Positions 1 through 8,767 of a stretch of DNA of 64,000 nt are shown here, piece by piece. The stretch comes from JAPLVB01 sp964353635 (lineage in GTDB: Archaea > Aenigmatarchaeota > Aenigmatarchaeia > QMZP01), in assembly GCA_964353635.1 (NCBI GenBank), contig CAYGVS010000001.1, positions 1 through 64,000 on the forward strand. Direction: 5' to 3'. A program made the translations under genes and the position numbers. The notes under the pieces are model-generated. The model saw only the letters and a list, made by a program, of their open reading frames with translations. It was not told the DNA's origin and made no database searches. Within the stretch, counting starts at the first letter, position 1. Every line of letters starts with the position of its first letter.

Positions 1-294
1 GATTATTATCACGGCTGGGATTCTCTTTTTCCCGCATTCCTCCAGGACAGAAAGCACCAGTTGCGCAGGGACTGTTACCACAGCCAGGTCTATCCTGTCC
101 TCCACCACCAGGACAGTAGGATAGCATTTGTGGCCGAAAAGCTCCTCTGCATTCGGGTTTATGGGAAAAATCTTCCCTGGGAACTTGCCTTCCACGAAGT
201 TGCGGAATATCACATGCCCTATCTTCTTCGGGTCACGAGAAGCGCCTATAATGGCCACTGATTTGGGCTTGAAAAAATAGTCAAGCTGGTTCAT
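1..294 (-). CDS. Acyl-CoA synthetase (ADP-forming), CoA-binding domain; partial
   Basis: The first 98 residues of a protein that runs off the left edge. The start reads MNQLDYFFKPKSVAIIGASR, the typical opening of the alpha subunit or N-terminal domain of ADP-forming acetate/acyl-CoA ligases, where the G-A-S-R loop begins a Rossmann-like CoA-binding fold. The family interconverts acyl-CoA + ADP + Pi with acid + CoA + ATP, and archaea use it to make ATP during fermentation. The visible part continues through the conserved stretch with F-P-I-N-P-N. A TATA-like AT-rich stretch lies just upstream at about 298-325. Whether the full gene is a fused alpha-beta protein cannot be seen. Confidence 0.85.
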   Translation of the reverse strand, partial: MNQLDYFFKPKSVAIIGASRDPKKIGHVIFRNFVEGKFPGKIFPINPNAEELFGHKCYPTVLVVEDRIDLAVVTVPAQLVLSVLEECGKKRIPAVIII

Positions 295-378
295 AGTATA
301 TAGTTGTTTGGATTTTATTAAAGATTTTAAGAGGCTTGGAAACATTAACAAATAAAAGACTTATTCTGAATTATTGTC

Positions 379-1743
379 ATGCCTGATAAATTTAGCTTGT
401 GGCAAGAAAGTCCCGAAACATTGAAAGCTTTTATAAGGAACAACGTCTCAGGCCTAGAAAAATATGAGAAAAGCGCCGTTTTTGCTAAGACTATTGCTGC
501 CGATGATAATCTTTTCATTTTATCTCCGAACTCGAGACTCCGCTATATTCAAGGCAAGATAAAACACGACGGCTTAAAAGACTTTTCCGATGTTGATAGT
601 CACACGATTGCCGAAATGCTTCAGTTTGTCTATGGAGTTGATATGAACGCGCGGCCGGATGCCGTGTTTGACCACATGATTATGCCGTTTGTGACAGAAG
701 AAAACAGAAGGAAGGGTTATATCGAATGCAGCGACGATGGGATGATAAGGTCTGCTATAACCGAAGAGCAGGCAAAGGCGTTCAAAAAAGAACTGGGTCT
801 GACATCAGAGGAAGAGGAAAAAATGAACTCGTTTCTTTCTTCGCTTTTTGAAGGTGATGTGGATATCAATGAAATTTATGAGAGGAATTTTTTTGGGCAT
901 GAAGGTAGCTATAATGTCACGGACGAAAGGCTGACGAAAGGGTTGGAGATCTTGGCTGATGCATACAAGGAAAGGTTTGGCAATCCGGGGAAAAGAGGGG
1001 AATATAAGTGTGTTGTCAGGGCGGAGATCTTGGATAATTGCAAAAAACTGATGAAGAGGGAGACCGGGAGAGACGCTCCTGGGGCAAAAATACTATTTGA
1101 TACTAAAAGTGATACATATTACGTGGATAATGGGTGTATTATATTGCCATACGCTTTTTTGCAAGATCCCGTTGCTGGATTGCAAGGAATTCTTTTTGGA
1201 ATGTCGCATCTAATTCTTGGAAACAGCGAGAGGGGGTATGAAAATTTCCTGAAAGATAGAAAACGTGAATTTAAAAGAGTTTCGTGGGAAGAAGGCGTCG
1301 CGGGAAGGATGATTGAGGCCGGATTGAAGGATGCCCAAAAAAAAGGTGACCTAAAAGGCTGTCGTATCAAGGAAGAGATTGCCAAAGGTTTCGCGCAGCA
1401 GCTAAGCGTTGGGTATTCGTTGCATCCAGTTAGCATAAAAAAACATGGTTTGGGTCATATGGTCACATATGACGTGTATGTTGATATGTCATATCCATAT
1501 GGCTGGCATTTCGTAAGGAAGCCTGATAGGGGGACTTTTATCAAGATGTTAGATGGTGGGACTCCATGGAATAATCCTGATATTGGATGGAATCGCCCAC
1601 TGAATATGCAATCCCGGAAATATTTTGAACTTGTAACGGCAGCAAAAAGAATTCTAGCGGGGAGATATAGTGATAATCCCGATGTTATGGAGGCTGTTTT
1701 GAATTCTCTGGATGAGTGGAAAAGAGAATTCCTTTATGATTAG
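379..1743 (+). CDS. Hypothetical protein, 454 aa
   Basis: A long intact reading frame that I do not recognise. It is soluble-looking, with no signal peptide and no membrane segment. The N-terminal third is charged and helical. The middle (about residues 195-320) contains a hydrophobic stretch around ILPYAFLQDPVAG and a histidine-bearing helix, but no HExxH or other metal-protease motif. The C-terminus is rich in aromatic residues. Its codons are more AT-rich than those of the aminotransferase that follows, which may mean acquisition from elsewhere. It begins with ATG after an AT-rich promoter-like stretch (about 330-372) and ends 37 bases before the aminotransferase. Confidence 0.7.
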   Translation: MPDKFSLWQESPETLKAFIRNNVSGLEKYEKSAVFAKTIAADDNLFILSPNSRLRYIQGKIKHDGLKDFSDVDSHTIAEMLQFVYGVDMNARPDAVFDHMIMPFVTEENRRKGYIECSDDGMIRSAITEEQAKAFKKELGLTSEEEEKMNSFLSSLFEGDVDINEIYERNFFGHEGSYNVTDERLTKGLEILADAYKERFGNPGKRGEYKCVVRAEILDNCKKLMKRETGRDAPGAKILFDTKSDTYYVDNGCIILPYAFLQDPVAGLQGILFGMSHLILGNSERGYENFLKDRKREFKRVSWEEGVAGRMIEAGLKDAQKKGDLKGCRIKEEIAKGFAQQLSVGYSLHPVSIKKHGLGHMVTYDVYVDMSYPYGWHFVRKPDRGTFIKMLDGGTPWNNPDIGWNRPLNMQSRKYFELVTAAKRILAGRYSDNPDVMEAVLNSLDEWKREFLYD

Positions 1744-1780
1744 CAGAACCAATTTATTACAGGAAGCCAAATTCTAAGTG

Positions 1781-2947
1781 ATGCGAAGAATAATCTCTGA
1801 GAGGGAGGAGGAGCTGCCTGTCCTCACGATAGGGAAGCTCCTTCACATTGCTGAGGAGAACAAGAGCATAATCTCCCTTGGGCCGGGGGAGCCTGATTTC
1901 TCAGCTCCCAAGAATATTATCAAGGCTGCTAAGAGGGCCTTGGACAAGGGGCTTACGCACTACTCGCCTGCTGCTGGAAGGTCTGATTTAAAGGAGGCCA
2001 TAATCAGGAAGCTTAGCAGGGACAACAAGATACATGCGAACCCGGAGAATGTTGTGGTGACAACTGGCTCAACTGAGGCAATAATGCTTGCGCTCATGTG
2101 CACCATAGACCCTGGGGAAGGCGTGATGGTCCCGGATCCAGGATTCCTCGCCTACAGGCCGACTGTAGAGGCGCTTAGCGGCATGCCGATTGCTATAACC
2201 CTTCATGAGGAGGATGGGTTCCAGCTCGATGTGGAGAGGATGGAAAAGGCGATAATGCCAGAAAAGACGAATGTGCTTATTCTTAACACACCCTCTAACC
2301 CCACGGGAGCTGTGTACAACAAGAAAGCGCTTGAGGAGGTTGCGGGTTTTGCGATAGAGTATGATTTGCTCATATTGGCTGATGAGGCTTATGAGAAGCT
2401 CGTTTACGGGGATGCTAAGCATGTCTCTATTGGCTCGCTCAACGGAATGGAGGACAGAGTGCTTACCTTACACTCGTTCTCCAAGACCTATGCCATGCCT
2501 GGATTCAGGCTGGGGTATGCTGTGGGTGAAGAGAAGCTCATTTCTGCCATGACCAAGATGCATCTGTTCACTTCGCTCTGCGCGCCGACTGTCTCCCAGG
2601 TCGCTGCCATTGCTGCGCTTAAAGGATCGCAGGAGCCAGTCAAGATGATGGTCAGGGAGTATGACCGCCGCAGGCGCATGATTGTGAAAAGGCTGAATGA
2701 GATACCCGGGTTCAGGTGCACGGAACCCAAGGGCGCTTTCTATGCCTTCCCTAATATCTCATACTACAGGATGAAATCGCTCAAGTTCTCAGAATGGCTG
2801 CTCAAGAACGCGAAGGTCGCTGTCGCCCCTGGCACAGAGTTCGGGAGGATGGGTGAAGGGTTCATACGCTGCTCTTATGCGACTGCTTATCCAAAAATAG
2901 AGAAGGCGATGGATAATATTGAGAGGGCTGTGAAGAGGCTGCGCTAA
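1781..2947 (+). CDS. PLP-dependent aminotransferase, class I/II
   Basis: A fold-type I aminotransferase of the aspartate/aromatic group, about 388 residues, the usual family length. Seen: N-terminal SLGPGEPDF (the substrate-facing G-E-P-D-F motif), NTPSNPTGA, the D-E-A-Y motif that contacts the pyridine nitrogen of PLP, the Schiff-base lysine in SFSKTYAMPG, and the C-terminal carboxylate-binding arginine in GFIRCSYA. It would transfer an amino group between an amino acid and a 2-oxo acid in the cytoplasm; substrate specificity cannot be read. A GTG at 1778 lies directly before the ATG at 1781; I prefer the ATG. It converges with the next gene, the stop regions overlapping by four bases. Confidence 0.93.
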   Translation: MRRIISEREEELPVLTIGKLLHIAEENKSIISLGPGEPDFSAPKNIIKAAKRALDKGLTHYSPAAGRSDLKEAIIRKLSRDNKIHANPENVVVTTGSTEAIMLALMCTIDPGEGVMVPDPGFLAYRPTVEALSGMPIAITLHEEDGFQLDVERMEKAIMPEKTNVLILNTPSNPTGAVYNKKALEEVAGFAIEYDLLILADEAYEKLVYGDAKHVSIGSLNGMEDRVLTLHSFSKTYAMPGFRLGYAVGEEKLISAMTKMHLFTSLCAPTVSQVAAIAALKGSQEPVKMMVREYDRRRRMIVKRLNEIPGFRCTEPKGAFYAFPNISYYRMKSLKFSEWLLKNAKVAVAPGTEFGRMGEGFIRCSYATAYPKIEKAMDNIERAVKRLR

Positions 2948-4347
2948 ATATAATGTACATGCGCATATTTTTCTATTCCGGTGACTTCTCCACCATTCGC
3001 TTTTCTTAGTGCGTCCCTGAAGCGTTTACGAGTTTGTTTGTGCAGACCTGTGTCAATAGTACCACAATCTGGAAGTCTTAAAACAGAAGGCATTTCAACT
3101 CTTGTTTTGGTTTCTTTCATAGTCACATCATCAAACGTAACCAAATTTCTTTTGCCTACAAGTTTTAGAGGATCTGCTATCTTTGGCTGCTCTCCTGATG
3201 GTTTCGGCACGGAGCCGTGCAAAGGTTCCCTGACAACATAAAATGGTTCCTCCAGGCCTCGGAAAATGACGCCAACTGAGTTGCCTGTATCCGTGTTGAT
3301 GTATCTTCGCGCTATATGATTGAACTCCCTGCTCATTCCATCGTATTCGTATCCGTGTGCCCTTATGTTAGCGTCCAGGTTGACCGCGATATGCTGGTCG
3401 TCCAGCCATTTTTCGTGGCTAACCCTCTCTGATTTTCTTCTCTGGCCAAGAACCCTTCTCTTCACCTTCCCTGAGCGTATCCATTCCATCAAGGAAGGGG
3501 AGTAGCATTCCTCGATTGCCAGTAGCCTTTCGTTTATCCCAAAAAAATCGTCGTTGCTGCCTGATATTATATAATATGTTATCAGGACATCTGCCTCAAG
3601 CGCTGCAAGGTGTTTGTTTTTTGGCTGATATATGCCATTTGAATAGACCCAGTTGGATGTGAAGTTGAATGGGGAAAAAAGGGGTCTTATTACAGGTTTG
3701 CCTTTCGTTTTGATTTGGGATTTTAAATGAGAAGGTTGAAGATATGTTATATGTTCGTTCTGGCTTCTCATTGAATTATTATGAGTGCACCCCACAAAGC
3801 TTTTCTTTTCGCCACCTTTTTCCAGATCATATGCGTAATCGTCACATGTGCACTCAATGACCCTGAGTTCCGGGTTCCCGAATTCGTCCAAGTGTGCGTT
3901 TCTTAGAGAAGTTATGTGGTATGTGGGCCTTGTTTCATCGATACCTCTTTTCGATTTGACAAGGGCGCTGAGCACATTCCCTTTCAATGTGAGATCCTTG
4001 ACGGCTTCGTGTGGCTCGGAATCATAGAGAATGAAAGTGCCGTCTTTTTTCTTAATGGCATATCTAAGGATTTCTGGCAGGTTTTCGTTTTCTTCATTGA
4101 GAAGCTTCTCTGGCCATGGGAATTTCGGTTCATAGGAACTTCCTTTCTTGTATTGCCCTGCCTGCCATTGTTTATATTTTCCTGTCGATTCGATTATCCT
4201 GTTGAGAATTCTGGGGCTTCTTCTAAGCGTATTGCCCATAACCTCATTGGCGGGAGAAAAATAGAACCTGCTATCGCCTTCTTCAATGCAAAGGCACAGA
4301 TACCGCGGTATTACTTCTAGCGTCTCCCAGATCTTTCCAGCTTTCAT
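2944..4347 (-). CDS. Hypothetical protein with SWIM-type zinc motif
   Basis: A 467-residue protein with no overall match that I recognise. Residues 166-189 hold C-T-C, eighteen residues, then C-T-H, which fits the C-x-C-x(n)-C-x-H SWIM zinc-finger pattern found in proteins that bind DNA or protein, such as transposases, SWI2/SNF2 ATPases and Sws1-like factors. The C-terminal third is basic (around residues 290-315 and 440-455), compatible with nucleic-acid binding. There is no signal peptide or membrane span. No nuclease or ATPase motif is visible. It is convergent with the aminotransferase and divergent from the small winged-helix gene at 4415. Family assignment beyond the zinc motif is open. 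Confidence 0.75.
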   Translation of the reverse strand: MKAGKIWETLEVIPRYLCLCIEEGDSRFYFSPANEVMGNTLRRSPRILNRIIESTGKYKQWQAGQYKKGSSYEPKFPWPEKLLNEENENLPEILRYAIKKKDGTFILYDSEPHEAVKDLTLKGNVLSALVKSKRGIDETRPTYHITSLRNAHLDEFGNPELRVIECTCDDYAYDLEKGGEKKSFVGCTHNNSMRSQNEHITYLQPSHLKSQIKTKGKPVIRPLFSPFNFTSNWVYSNGIYQPKNKHLAALEADVLITYYIISGSNDDFFGINERLLAIEECYSPSLMEWIRSGKVKRRVLGQRRKSERVSHEKWLDDQHIAVNLDANIRAHGYEYDGMSREFNHIARRYINTDTGNSVGVIFRGLEEPFYVVREPLHGSVPKPSGEQPKIADPLKLVGKRNLVTFDDVTMKETKTRVEMPSVLRLPDCGTIDTGLHKQTRKRFRDALRKANGGEVTGIEKYAHVHYI

Positions 4348-4414
4348 GTTTCCCCATTAATCCGAAATTATTTAAGCGTGACCCCATCAAATATTACACT
4401 GCGGGGAGATTTCT

Positions 4415-4711
4415 GTGCCAGCGAAAAAATATTACAAGAACACCAGGGTAAATGCAGTGAAGATATTCAGGGCGCTCAGGCAGGCCTACATGGAGGATAG
4501 GGGACCCATCACAGTGAGCGAGATAGCGCGCATGACCAGCCTGCACAAGTGGAGCGTGTCCAGGACCATAGATGTGTGGCTTCATCCTTTTGTGGAGAGC
4601 ACTGTGGTTGAGGAGCTGGAGCAGGTTGGCCTTAGGATTAAGCTGATAAGGCTCAAGAACCCGGATTTGACTGAGGAGCAGCTGCTTAGGGGTTTGAATG
4701 TGAAGCTGTGA
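4415..4711 (+). CDS. Small winged-helix DNA-binding protein
   Basis: A 98-residue basic protein. Residues about 10-60 form a helix-turn-helix pattern, with VSEIARMTSLHKWSVSRTID as the turn and recognition helix, followed by a wing-like hydrophobic stretch. It is probably a transcription regulator of the ArsR/MarR-like winged-helix type common in archaea. The start is GTG at 4415 with a purine-rich GGGGAG six bases upstream; there is no ATG alternative near the N-terminus. Target genes are unknown; it is divergent from the SWIM-motif gene, so the shared spacer of 67 bases may be its own operator. Confidence 0.8.
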   Translation: MPAKKYYKNTRVNAVKIFRALRQAYMEDRGPITVSEIARMTSLHKWSVSRTIDVWLHPFVESTVVEELEQVGLRIKLIRLKNPDLTEEQLLRGLNVKL

Positions 4712-4761
4712 GTGTTATTTTGGTTTGTATTCTTTCCATTCTGCATAGAAAAAATTTAAAC

Positions 4762-5136
4762 CTATCTGAAATCCAGCGCGTTCAGGACGTTCTCCATGGG
4801 CATCCAGTTCTCTTCTGCGTAATTGTTCGCCAGGGCGTCTTCCAGGCGGAGGAAGAGCCAGATGTTGCCGGGCTTCTTCCAGGCCACGAAGCCGAGAGCT
4901 CCGGCCTTATCACACCACTCCTTCATGTGGTTGAGTTGGTCCTTGCTCGGTTTGGGGAGCTTGTCCCAGGCCTTGCACTCTATGGCGATGGTGAGGCCGC
5001 GCTTGAGGGCTATGACGTCTATGGGAGAGAGGAAGCCGCCGCTTGAGGGGATGCGGGCCACTGCGAAGCCCTTGTAATTGAGGAAGTGGATGAGGTCGCG
5101 CTCGAATTTGGAGCCTTTGACGTAGGTTTTTATCAT
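4762..5136 (-). CDS. hjc: Holliday junction resolvase Hjc
   Basis: A 124-residue protein with the archaeal Hjc layout. It is a dimeric nuclease that cuts four-way DNA junctions symmetrically during recombination and fork repair. Visible catalytic residues are E12 (in KFERDL), D40 (SPIDVIA), E53 and K55 (IECKAW), the PD-(D/E)xK signature. The basic N-terminus and length match the family. Convergent with the winged-helix gene; the next gene (5246, plus strand) diverges from it over a spacer with a TATA box. Standalone gene, no operon partner. Confidence 0.93.
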   Translation of the reverse strand: MIKTYVKGSKFERDLIHFLNYKGFAVARIPSSGGFLSPIDVIALKRGLTIAIECKAWDKLPKPSKDQLNHMKEWCDKAGALGFVAWKKPGNIWLFLRLEDALANNYAEENWMPMENVLNALDFR

Positions 5137-5215
5137 GATTTCTTATGGGGGTGGGGGCTTATATTGAAAAGACATAACACTGTTATATCGCTTTGTGTCG
5201 ACTAATAAGGCATGT

Positions 5216-5224
5216 CTTTATAAA
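5216..5224 (+). promoter_or_regulatory. TATA box for the HTH regulator gene
   Basis: CTTTATAAA centred about 26 bases before the ATG at 5246. This spacing predicts a leaderless or nearly leaderless transcript, and there is no Shine-Dalgarno sequence before that ATG. Confidence 0.6.
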
Positions 5225-5245
5225 CGGCTAAGTTAATTATCGAAT

Positions 5246-5971
5246 ATGGACACAGTAACTGACGAATTCGGGCTAGCGAAGCAGGCTTTAGCCAAGGATA
5301 TTGTTGGGGAGATAGTGCTGTCTGACAATTCTGAGAAAGTGATCAGGAAATGGAGGAGCATCTTCAAGATAACCCAGAAGAGGCTGGCTAGCGAGCTAGG
5401 CATCACCTCATCTGTGATATCTGATTATGAGTCCGGGAGGAGGAAATCCCCTGGAATCAAGATGGTGAAGAAATATGTGGAGGCCCTTTTAAATATAGAC
5501 TCCTCGAAAGGAGGCGCTGTCATCCGGAGTTTCGTCAAGCCTTCAGCCAGCCAGCCTCTTTCAAGCGCTGTTATCGATATAAAGGAGTTCGGTGGTGGGA
5601 TGAACCTTGGCGATTTCTGCAGGAAGATAGACGCTGAGCTCGTGACCAAGAACGCGTCCACTGACAAGCATATATATGGCTATACTATCATCGACTCCCT
5701 GAAGGCCATCACTGAGCTTTCCTTCTCAGAGCTGGTCAAGCTCTATGGAATGACAACGCAGAGGGCGCTCATATTCACAAAGGTCGGGAGCGGGAAGACC
5801 CCCATGGTTGCGATAAAGCTCACCAACCTGCACCCAGCTCTCGTGATATTCCACAGCCCCGAGTCCGTGGATGAGGTCGCAAAGAGGATCGCGGAGGTTG
5901 AGAACATACCGCTTGCTGTAACCCGTGTTGAAAGCGTTGAAAAAATTATCGAGCGGCTGAAAGAGGTTTAG
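5246..5971 (+). CDS. XRE-type HTH transcription regulator (COG1709-like)
   Basis: A 241-residue protein. Residues about 33-85 form a Cro/CI-type helix-turn-helix (ITQKRLASELGITSSVISDY, then E-S-G-R-R), followed by a linker and a C-terminal domain of about 130 residues. The architecture matches an archaeal regulator group widespread in Euryarchaeota and DPANN and known as predicted transcriptional regulators (COG1709). The C-terminal domain probably binds a ligand or partner; its function is not known. Transcription likely starts from the TATA box at 5216. It converges on the phosphoesterase gene with a four-base overlap of stops. Confidence 0.85.
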   Translation: MDTVTDEFGLAKQALAKDIVGEIVLSDNSEKVIRKWRSIFKITQKRLASELGITSSVISDYESGRRKSPGIKMVKKYVEALLNIDSSKGGAVIRSFVKPSASQPLSSAVIDIKEFGGGMNLGDFCRKIDAELVTKNASTDKHIYGYTIIDSLKAITELSFSELVKLYGMTTQRALIFTKVGSGKTPMVAIKLTNLHPALVIFHSPESVDEVAKRIAEVENIPLAVTRVESVEKIIERLKEV

Positions 5972-6678
5972 GATATCTTTCTGGTGTCGCATTTTACTTC
6001 AGTGCCCTGGGGCTTTTTCATATCCTTGGCCGCGACTTTTATCTCCACAACGCCGTAATACCCCTCAAAGAGCGCGCCTGGATAGAAAAGAGTTGTATTG
6101 CCTAATTTATCGGTTCCCCTGGCTTCATGTATGTGTGCTGATATTGCAAGTATGGGCTGCCTTTTCTCTATGAACTCCCTCACCATAGGAGAGCCCACAT
6201 GCTTCCTTGTCATTGTGAGGTCTACTTTGGTGTCTTTCGGTGGGTTGTGGGTCACAAGGACGAAGTCTTTGTCCTTCACCTTTGCATAAAGCTTGTCCAG
6301 GTACTCCTTGGTCTCCTCTTCGGTAGGCTCGAATATCGTGTTGAATGGCGTCGATGCCCCGCCCCATCCGATAAAGACCATGTTGCCCACAGTTTTCATC
6401 TTCTCATGAAGGTTGACCCCATATTCGTTGAAGAGCTCAAGGACATCGTAAGGGTCATGGTTTCCAGGAACACATAAAACAGGCACCTTAAGAGCCATGA
6501 TCTTTTGAAGCACCATGTCCGCAATATCAAGCTGGGAGAACCCTTCAGGAACCGCGAACATGTCGGTGAAGTCGCCTGGGCAAAGGATGAGGTCTATCCC
6601 TTCGGTCTTGATTTTGTCCAGGACTTTTGCAGTCTTTTCAAACTCCCCATGAATGTCAGCAAATATGAGAATTTTCAT
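5968..6678 (-). CDS. Calcineurin-like metallophosphoesterase
   Basis: A 236-residue binuclear-metal phosphoesterase. All metal-binding motifs are visible: D8-x-H10, G35-D36, G72-N-H-D75, H144 in THNPP and H182-x-H184. The family hydrolyses phosphodiesters or phosphomonoesters (YfcE/MJ0936-like proteins and archaeal phosphodiesterases); the natural substrate cannot be read from sequence. There is no signal peptide, so it acts in the cytoplasm. The ATG at 6678 is preceded by AT-rich promoter-like sequence. Note that this is an intact member of the same superfamily whose active site appears lost in the DP1 gene at 14977. Confidence 0.9.
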   Translation of the reverse strand: MKILIFADIHGEFEKTAKVLDKIKTEGIDLILCPGDFTDMFAVPEGFSQLDIADMVLQKIMALKVPVLCVPGNHDPYDVLELFNEYGVNLHEKMKTVGNMVFIGWGGASTPFNTIFEPTEEETKEYLDKLYAKVKDKDFVLVTHNPPKDTKVDLTMTRKHVGSPMVREFIEKRQPILAISAHIHEARGTDKLGNTTLFYPGALFEGYYGVVEIKVAAKDMKKPQGTEVKCDTRKIS

Positions 6679-7008
6679 GTTGTCCCCATAATTCGGCTCT
6701 TATGGTTTTGTTAAAGGTGACTTATATATTTGGTATGGTGGTTTGTTGTGGTTGGAAAGGCTGAAACAAACCGAATAAAATAAAGGGTCAACAGCTTAGA
6801 CCCAGCAGTACATCCGAAAGTAAGCGGCTGTCCCTGAAAAACTAGCCTCAAACCATTCTGATTCTCCTTAGGAAACGAAGGTTAAAAGCATTCCCCCTAA
6901 TTTTGCTAGCAAATTTCTGGCCTTCCGCCAAGCAAAACACAAGATATTGTGGGTCAGGGATATTCCAGTCCCTAAGAAAAAGCCGGCTTCTCTCCCAGAA
7001 AACGGAGG
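6679..7008. other. Gene-free spacer downstream of transposase
   Basis: About 330 bases without a supported gene. It holds the promoter region of the phosphoesterase gene on the left and, on the right, the 3' flank of the transposase gene, probably including one end of its insertion sequence. Small inverted repeats are present, for example GGGTC...GACCC at about 6786-6804. I could not identify a terminal inverted repeat or target duplication, so the element boundary is undefined. Confidence 0.4.
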
Positions 7009-8667
7009 CTATGCGGCCCTCATCATGTACAAGAGAGTCCCGAAAAGCTTTGCAGTTACCAGAGGCCTGTCGGGAAGCTTCCCGAAGATTGACAAAGAAA
7101 TCAGCGTGTTCACCATGATCCAGAGGTTGTAGAGGGTCACGCTGAACAAGAAGTAGAAGAGCCTGACTATGTAGTTCTTGCTTGTCGTCCTTGCACGGAA
7201 GGCCTCCTTGACCCGGAAGGCTGTCTCTATCCCCCATCGCCTGTCGTAGAAGTCCTGTATCATGCCTGCGTTCTTTGGAGTGATCCCTTCTATGTTCGTG
7301 ACGAAGGCATACGTCTCGTCAGGGTTGCCTTTCCCATTGCTCGGTTTAAGGAGTACCAGCTTCATCCAGGCACGTCCCACCATGAAGGTGTCCACCATCC
7401 TGTAATCCGTGACATAAGGCGCTTTGTTTAGCCTCATTATTCCTTTTATCCTGTAAGACTTCACGGCCGGCATGACGAATTTGACCCCCTGGCTGTTCAG
7501 GTATTCTATGACGCCGGTGTTCGAGAAGCCCCTGTCAAGGTAGACTCTGCTTATGCTGACTTTGCCTTTCACGAACTCCAGCAGGCTCCTTACTGTCGCC
7601 GCCGTGCTCCTGTCCTTGTCCACAGGGATTGTATAAAGTATGAACCTCTCACCGTTTAGGACGGCTGTTACTGTGGCGAACTTGAAAGCGTAGCACGTCC
7701 CTTTGGTCGGCTTCGTCCCGACGACCATGTAGTCGCAGCTGTCCCCGTAATACATGATGTCGGTCATGTCTATGGCGAGGTCAAGAGGCCTTGAGAGGAA
7801 GCCCGCTTTCCTTGCCATCTCGATAGTTGCCTCGAATACGCGGTCATACATGCCTTCCACGGCCTTCCTGTGGCCGTATTTCTTCATGTGATAGAGCAGC
7901 GTATCCGCCGTGGGCGTCCTGCCCTTCCTCTGGTAGGCATAGGTGTTCGAGCCGTTCTCCGTGAAGTCGTGGGTCAGGGCCACGTGGGTGAGCATGTCCA
8001 GGAAATCCTCCTGCTTGTATGTTGAGTTCCTGCCGAGCTCCAGTTTCACCATGGGATACATCTGCCTTCGCATAAGCCTTGTGGTCTCCCGGAGCTTCTC
8101 GCTTTTCTTCCTGTAGAATGTCCTGTCGGAGACGCCCTTCTTGGGCTTGGCCCCGACAGCGAAGTCGAGGACCACTCCCCTCTTTGAAGCGGCCTCCCTT
8201 ATCTGCCAGACAGCAAAGTCTATGAGCCCTGTTATGTCCTTGGTGAGCCTTTCGCCCATGAAGTAGTTGAATGTCCTCCTCGCAGGGAGCAGAGGCCTGC
8301 CGAACTTGCCCATTTCGCAGCCCAGGTTCCTGGCGTCCTCAGGATGCTGCTCCAGGTATTTCGCCAAGCCTACCTGAAACTTGATGCCTTTCATCCTCAT
8401 AAACAAGGATGCCTTAAGCATGAACTTCGGGTTGTGCCTGTACCGCCATTCCTCGCGGTAGGTCTTGAATATCATGAGCGCTATAGGAGAAACGTCAAGC
8501 TCCCTCAGAAGCTCGGAACAGCTTATGCTGATCCTGCCTTTGAGCCCGTCAAAGGTTTTATTAATATTCCCTTCCAACTGCTCTATTGTGGAGTTGTACT
8601 CTCGCATGAGACGCTCCGCCCAGGAAGGGTCGTGTCCAAACCTCCCTTCCTGGCTATGTTTATCCAT
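7009..8667 (-). CDS. DDE transposase, IS4-like superfamily
   Basis: A 552-residue transposase. Candidate catalytic acids are D300 (LAIDMTD), D378 (VYLDRGF) and E481 in YDRRWGIETAFR, which fits the Y-x(2)-R-x(3)-E signature of IS4/ISH3-type enzymes, with a K six residues further on. The enzyme cuts and pastes its element through an RNase H-like fold. The frame is open further upstream, but the ATG at 8667 (MDKHSQ) is chosen because the upstream extension runs into the promoter and operator. It reads as intact and may be active. Its codon use resembles the GC-richer core genes rather than the AT-rich operon to its right. Confidence 0.88.
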   Translation of the reverse strand: MDKHSQEGRFGHDPSWAERLMREYNSTIEQLEGNINKTFDGLKGRISISCSELLRELDVSPIALMIFKTYREEWRYRHNPKFMLKASLFMRMKGIKFQVGLAKYLEQHPEDARNLGCEMGKFGRPLLPARRTFNYFMGERLTKDITGLIDFAVWQIREAASKRGVVLDFAVGAKPKKGVSDRTFYRKKSEKLRETTRLMRRQMYPMVKLELGRNSTYKQEDFLDMLTHVALTHDFTENGSNTYAYQRKGRTPTADTLLYHMKKYGHRKAVEGMYDRVFEATIEMARKAGFLSRPLDLAIDMTDIMYYGDSCDYMVVGTKPTKGTCYAFKFATVTAVLNGERFILYTIPVDKDRSTAATVRSLLEFVKGKVSISRVYLDRGFSNTGVIEYLNSQGVKFVMPAVKSYRIKGIMRLNKAPYVTDYRMVDTFMVGRAWMKLVLLKPSNGKGNPDETYAFVTNIEGITPKNAGMIQDFYDRRWGIETAFRVKEAFRARTTSKNYIVRLFYFLFSVTLYNLWIMVNTLISLSIFGKLPDRPLVTAKLFGTLLYMMRAA

Positions 8668-8672
8668 ACATT

Positions 8673-8735
8673 TATCGGTGAATGTATTATACTTCTTCCT
8701 GGGGATATATAAAGGTATCGGTAGTGCCACCGATA
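8673..8735. promoter_or_regulatory. Divergent promoter with TATCGGT operator repeats
   Basis: The spacer between the transposase and the winged-helix gene has TATCGGT at 8673-8679 and 8716-8722, and its complement ACCGATA at 8729-8735. The last two form an inverted repeat with a six-base centre. TATA-like boxes face both ways, at about 8704-8713 (toward the transposase) and 8737-8745 (toward the small gene). This looks like an operator shared by both genes, probably bound by the small winged-helix protein. Confidence 0.5.
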
Positions 8736-8767
8736 GCTTTATAAGTAGAGAAAAGGAACCTATTTCT

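Noticed and set aside
947..4334. Depletion of AGATCT as evidence for the endonuclease target
   Set aside because: AGATCT does occur, for example at 947, 1025 and 4329, so depletion cannot be claimed from the window by eye.
6848..7237. Minus-strand frame at the 3' end of the transposase
   Set aside because: It overlaps the transposase in another frame, has no motif, and has no promoter of its own.
6700..8735. Terminal inverted repeats and target-site duplication of the insertion sequence
   Set aside because: I looked on both sides of the transposase and found no convincing matching ends, so I give no element boundaries.
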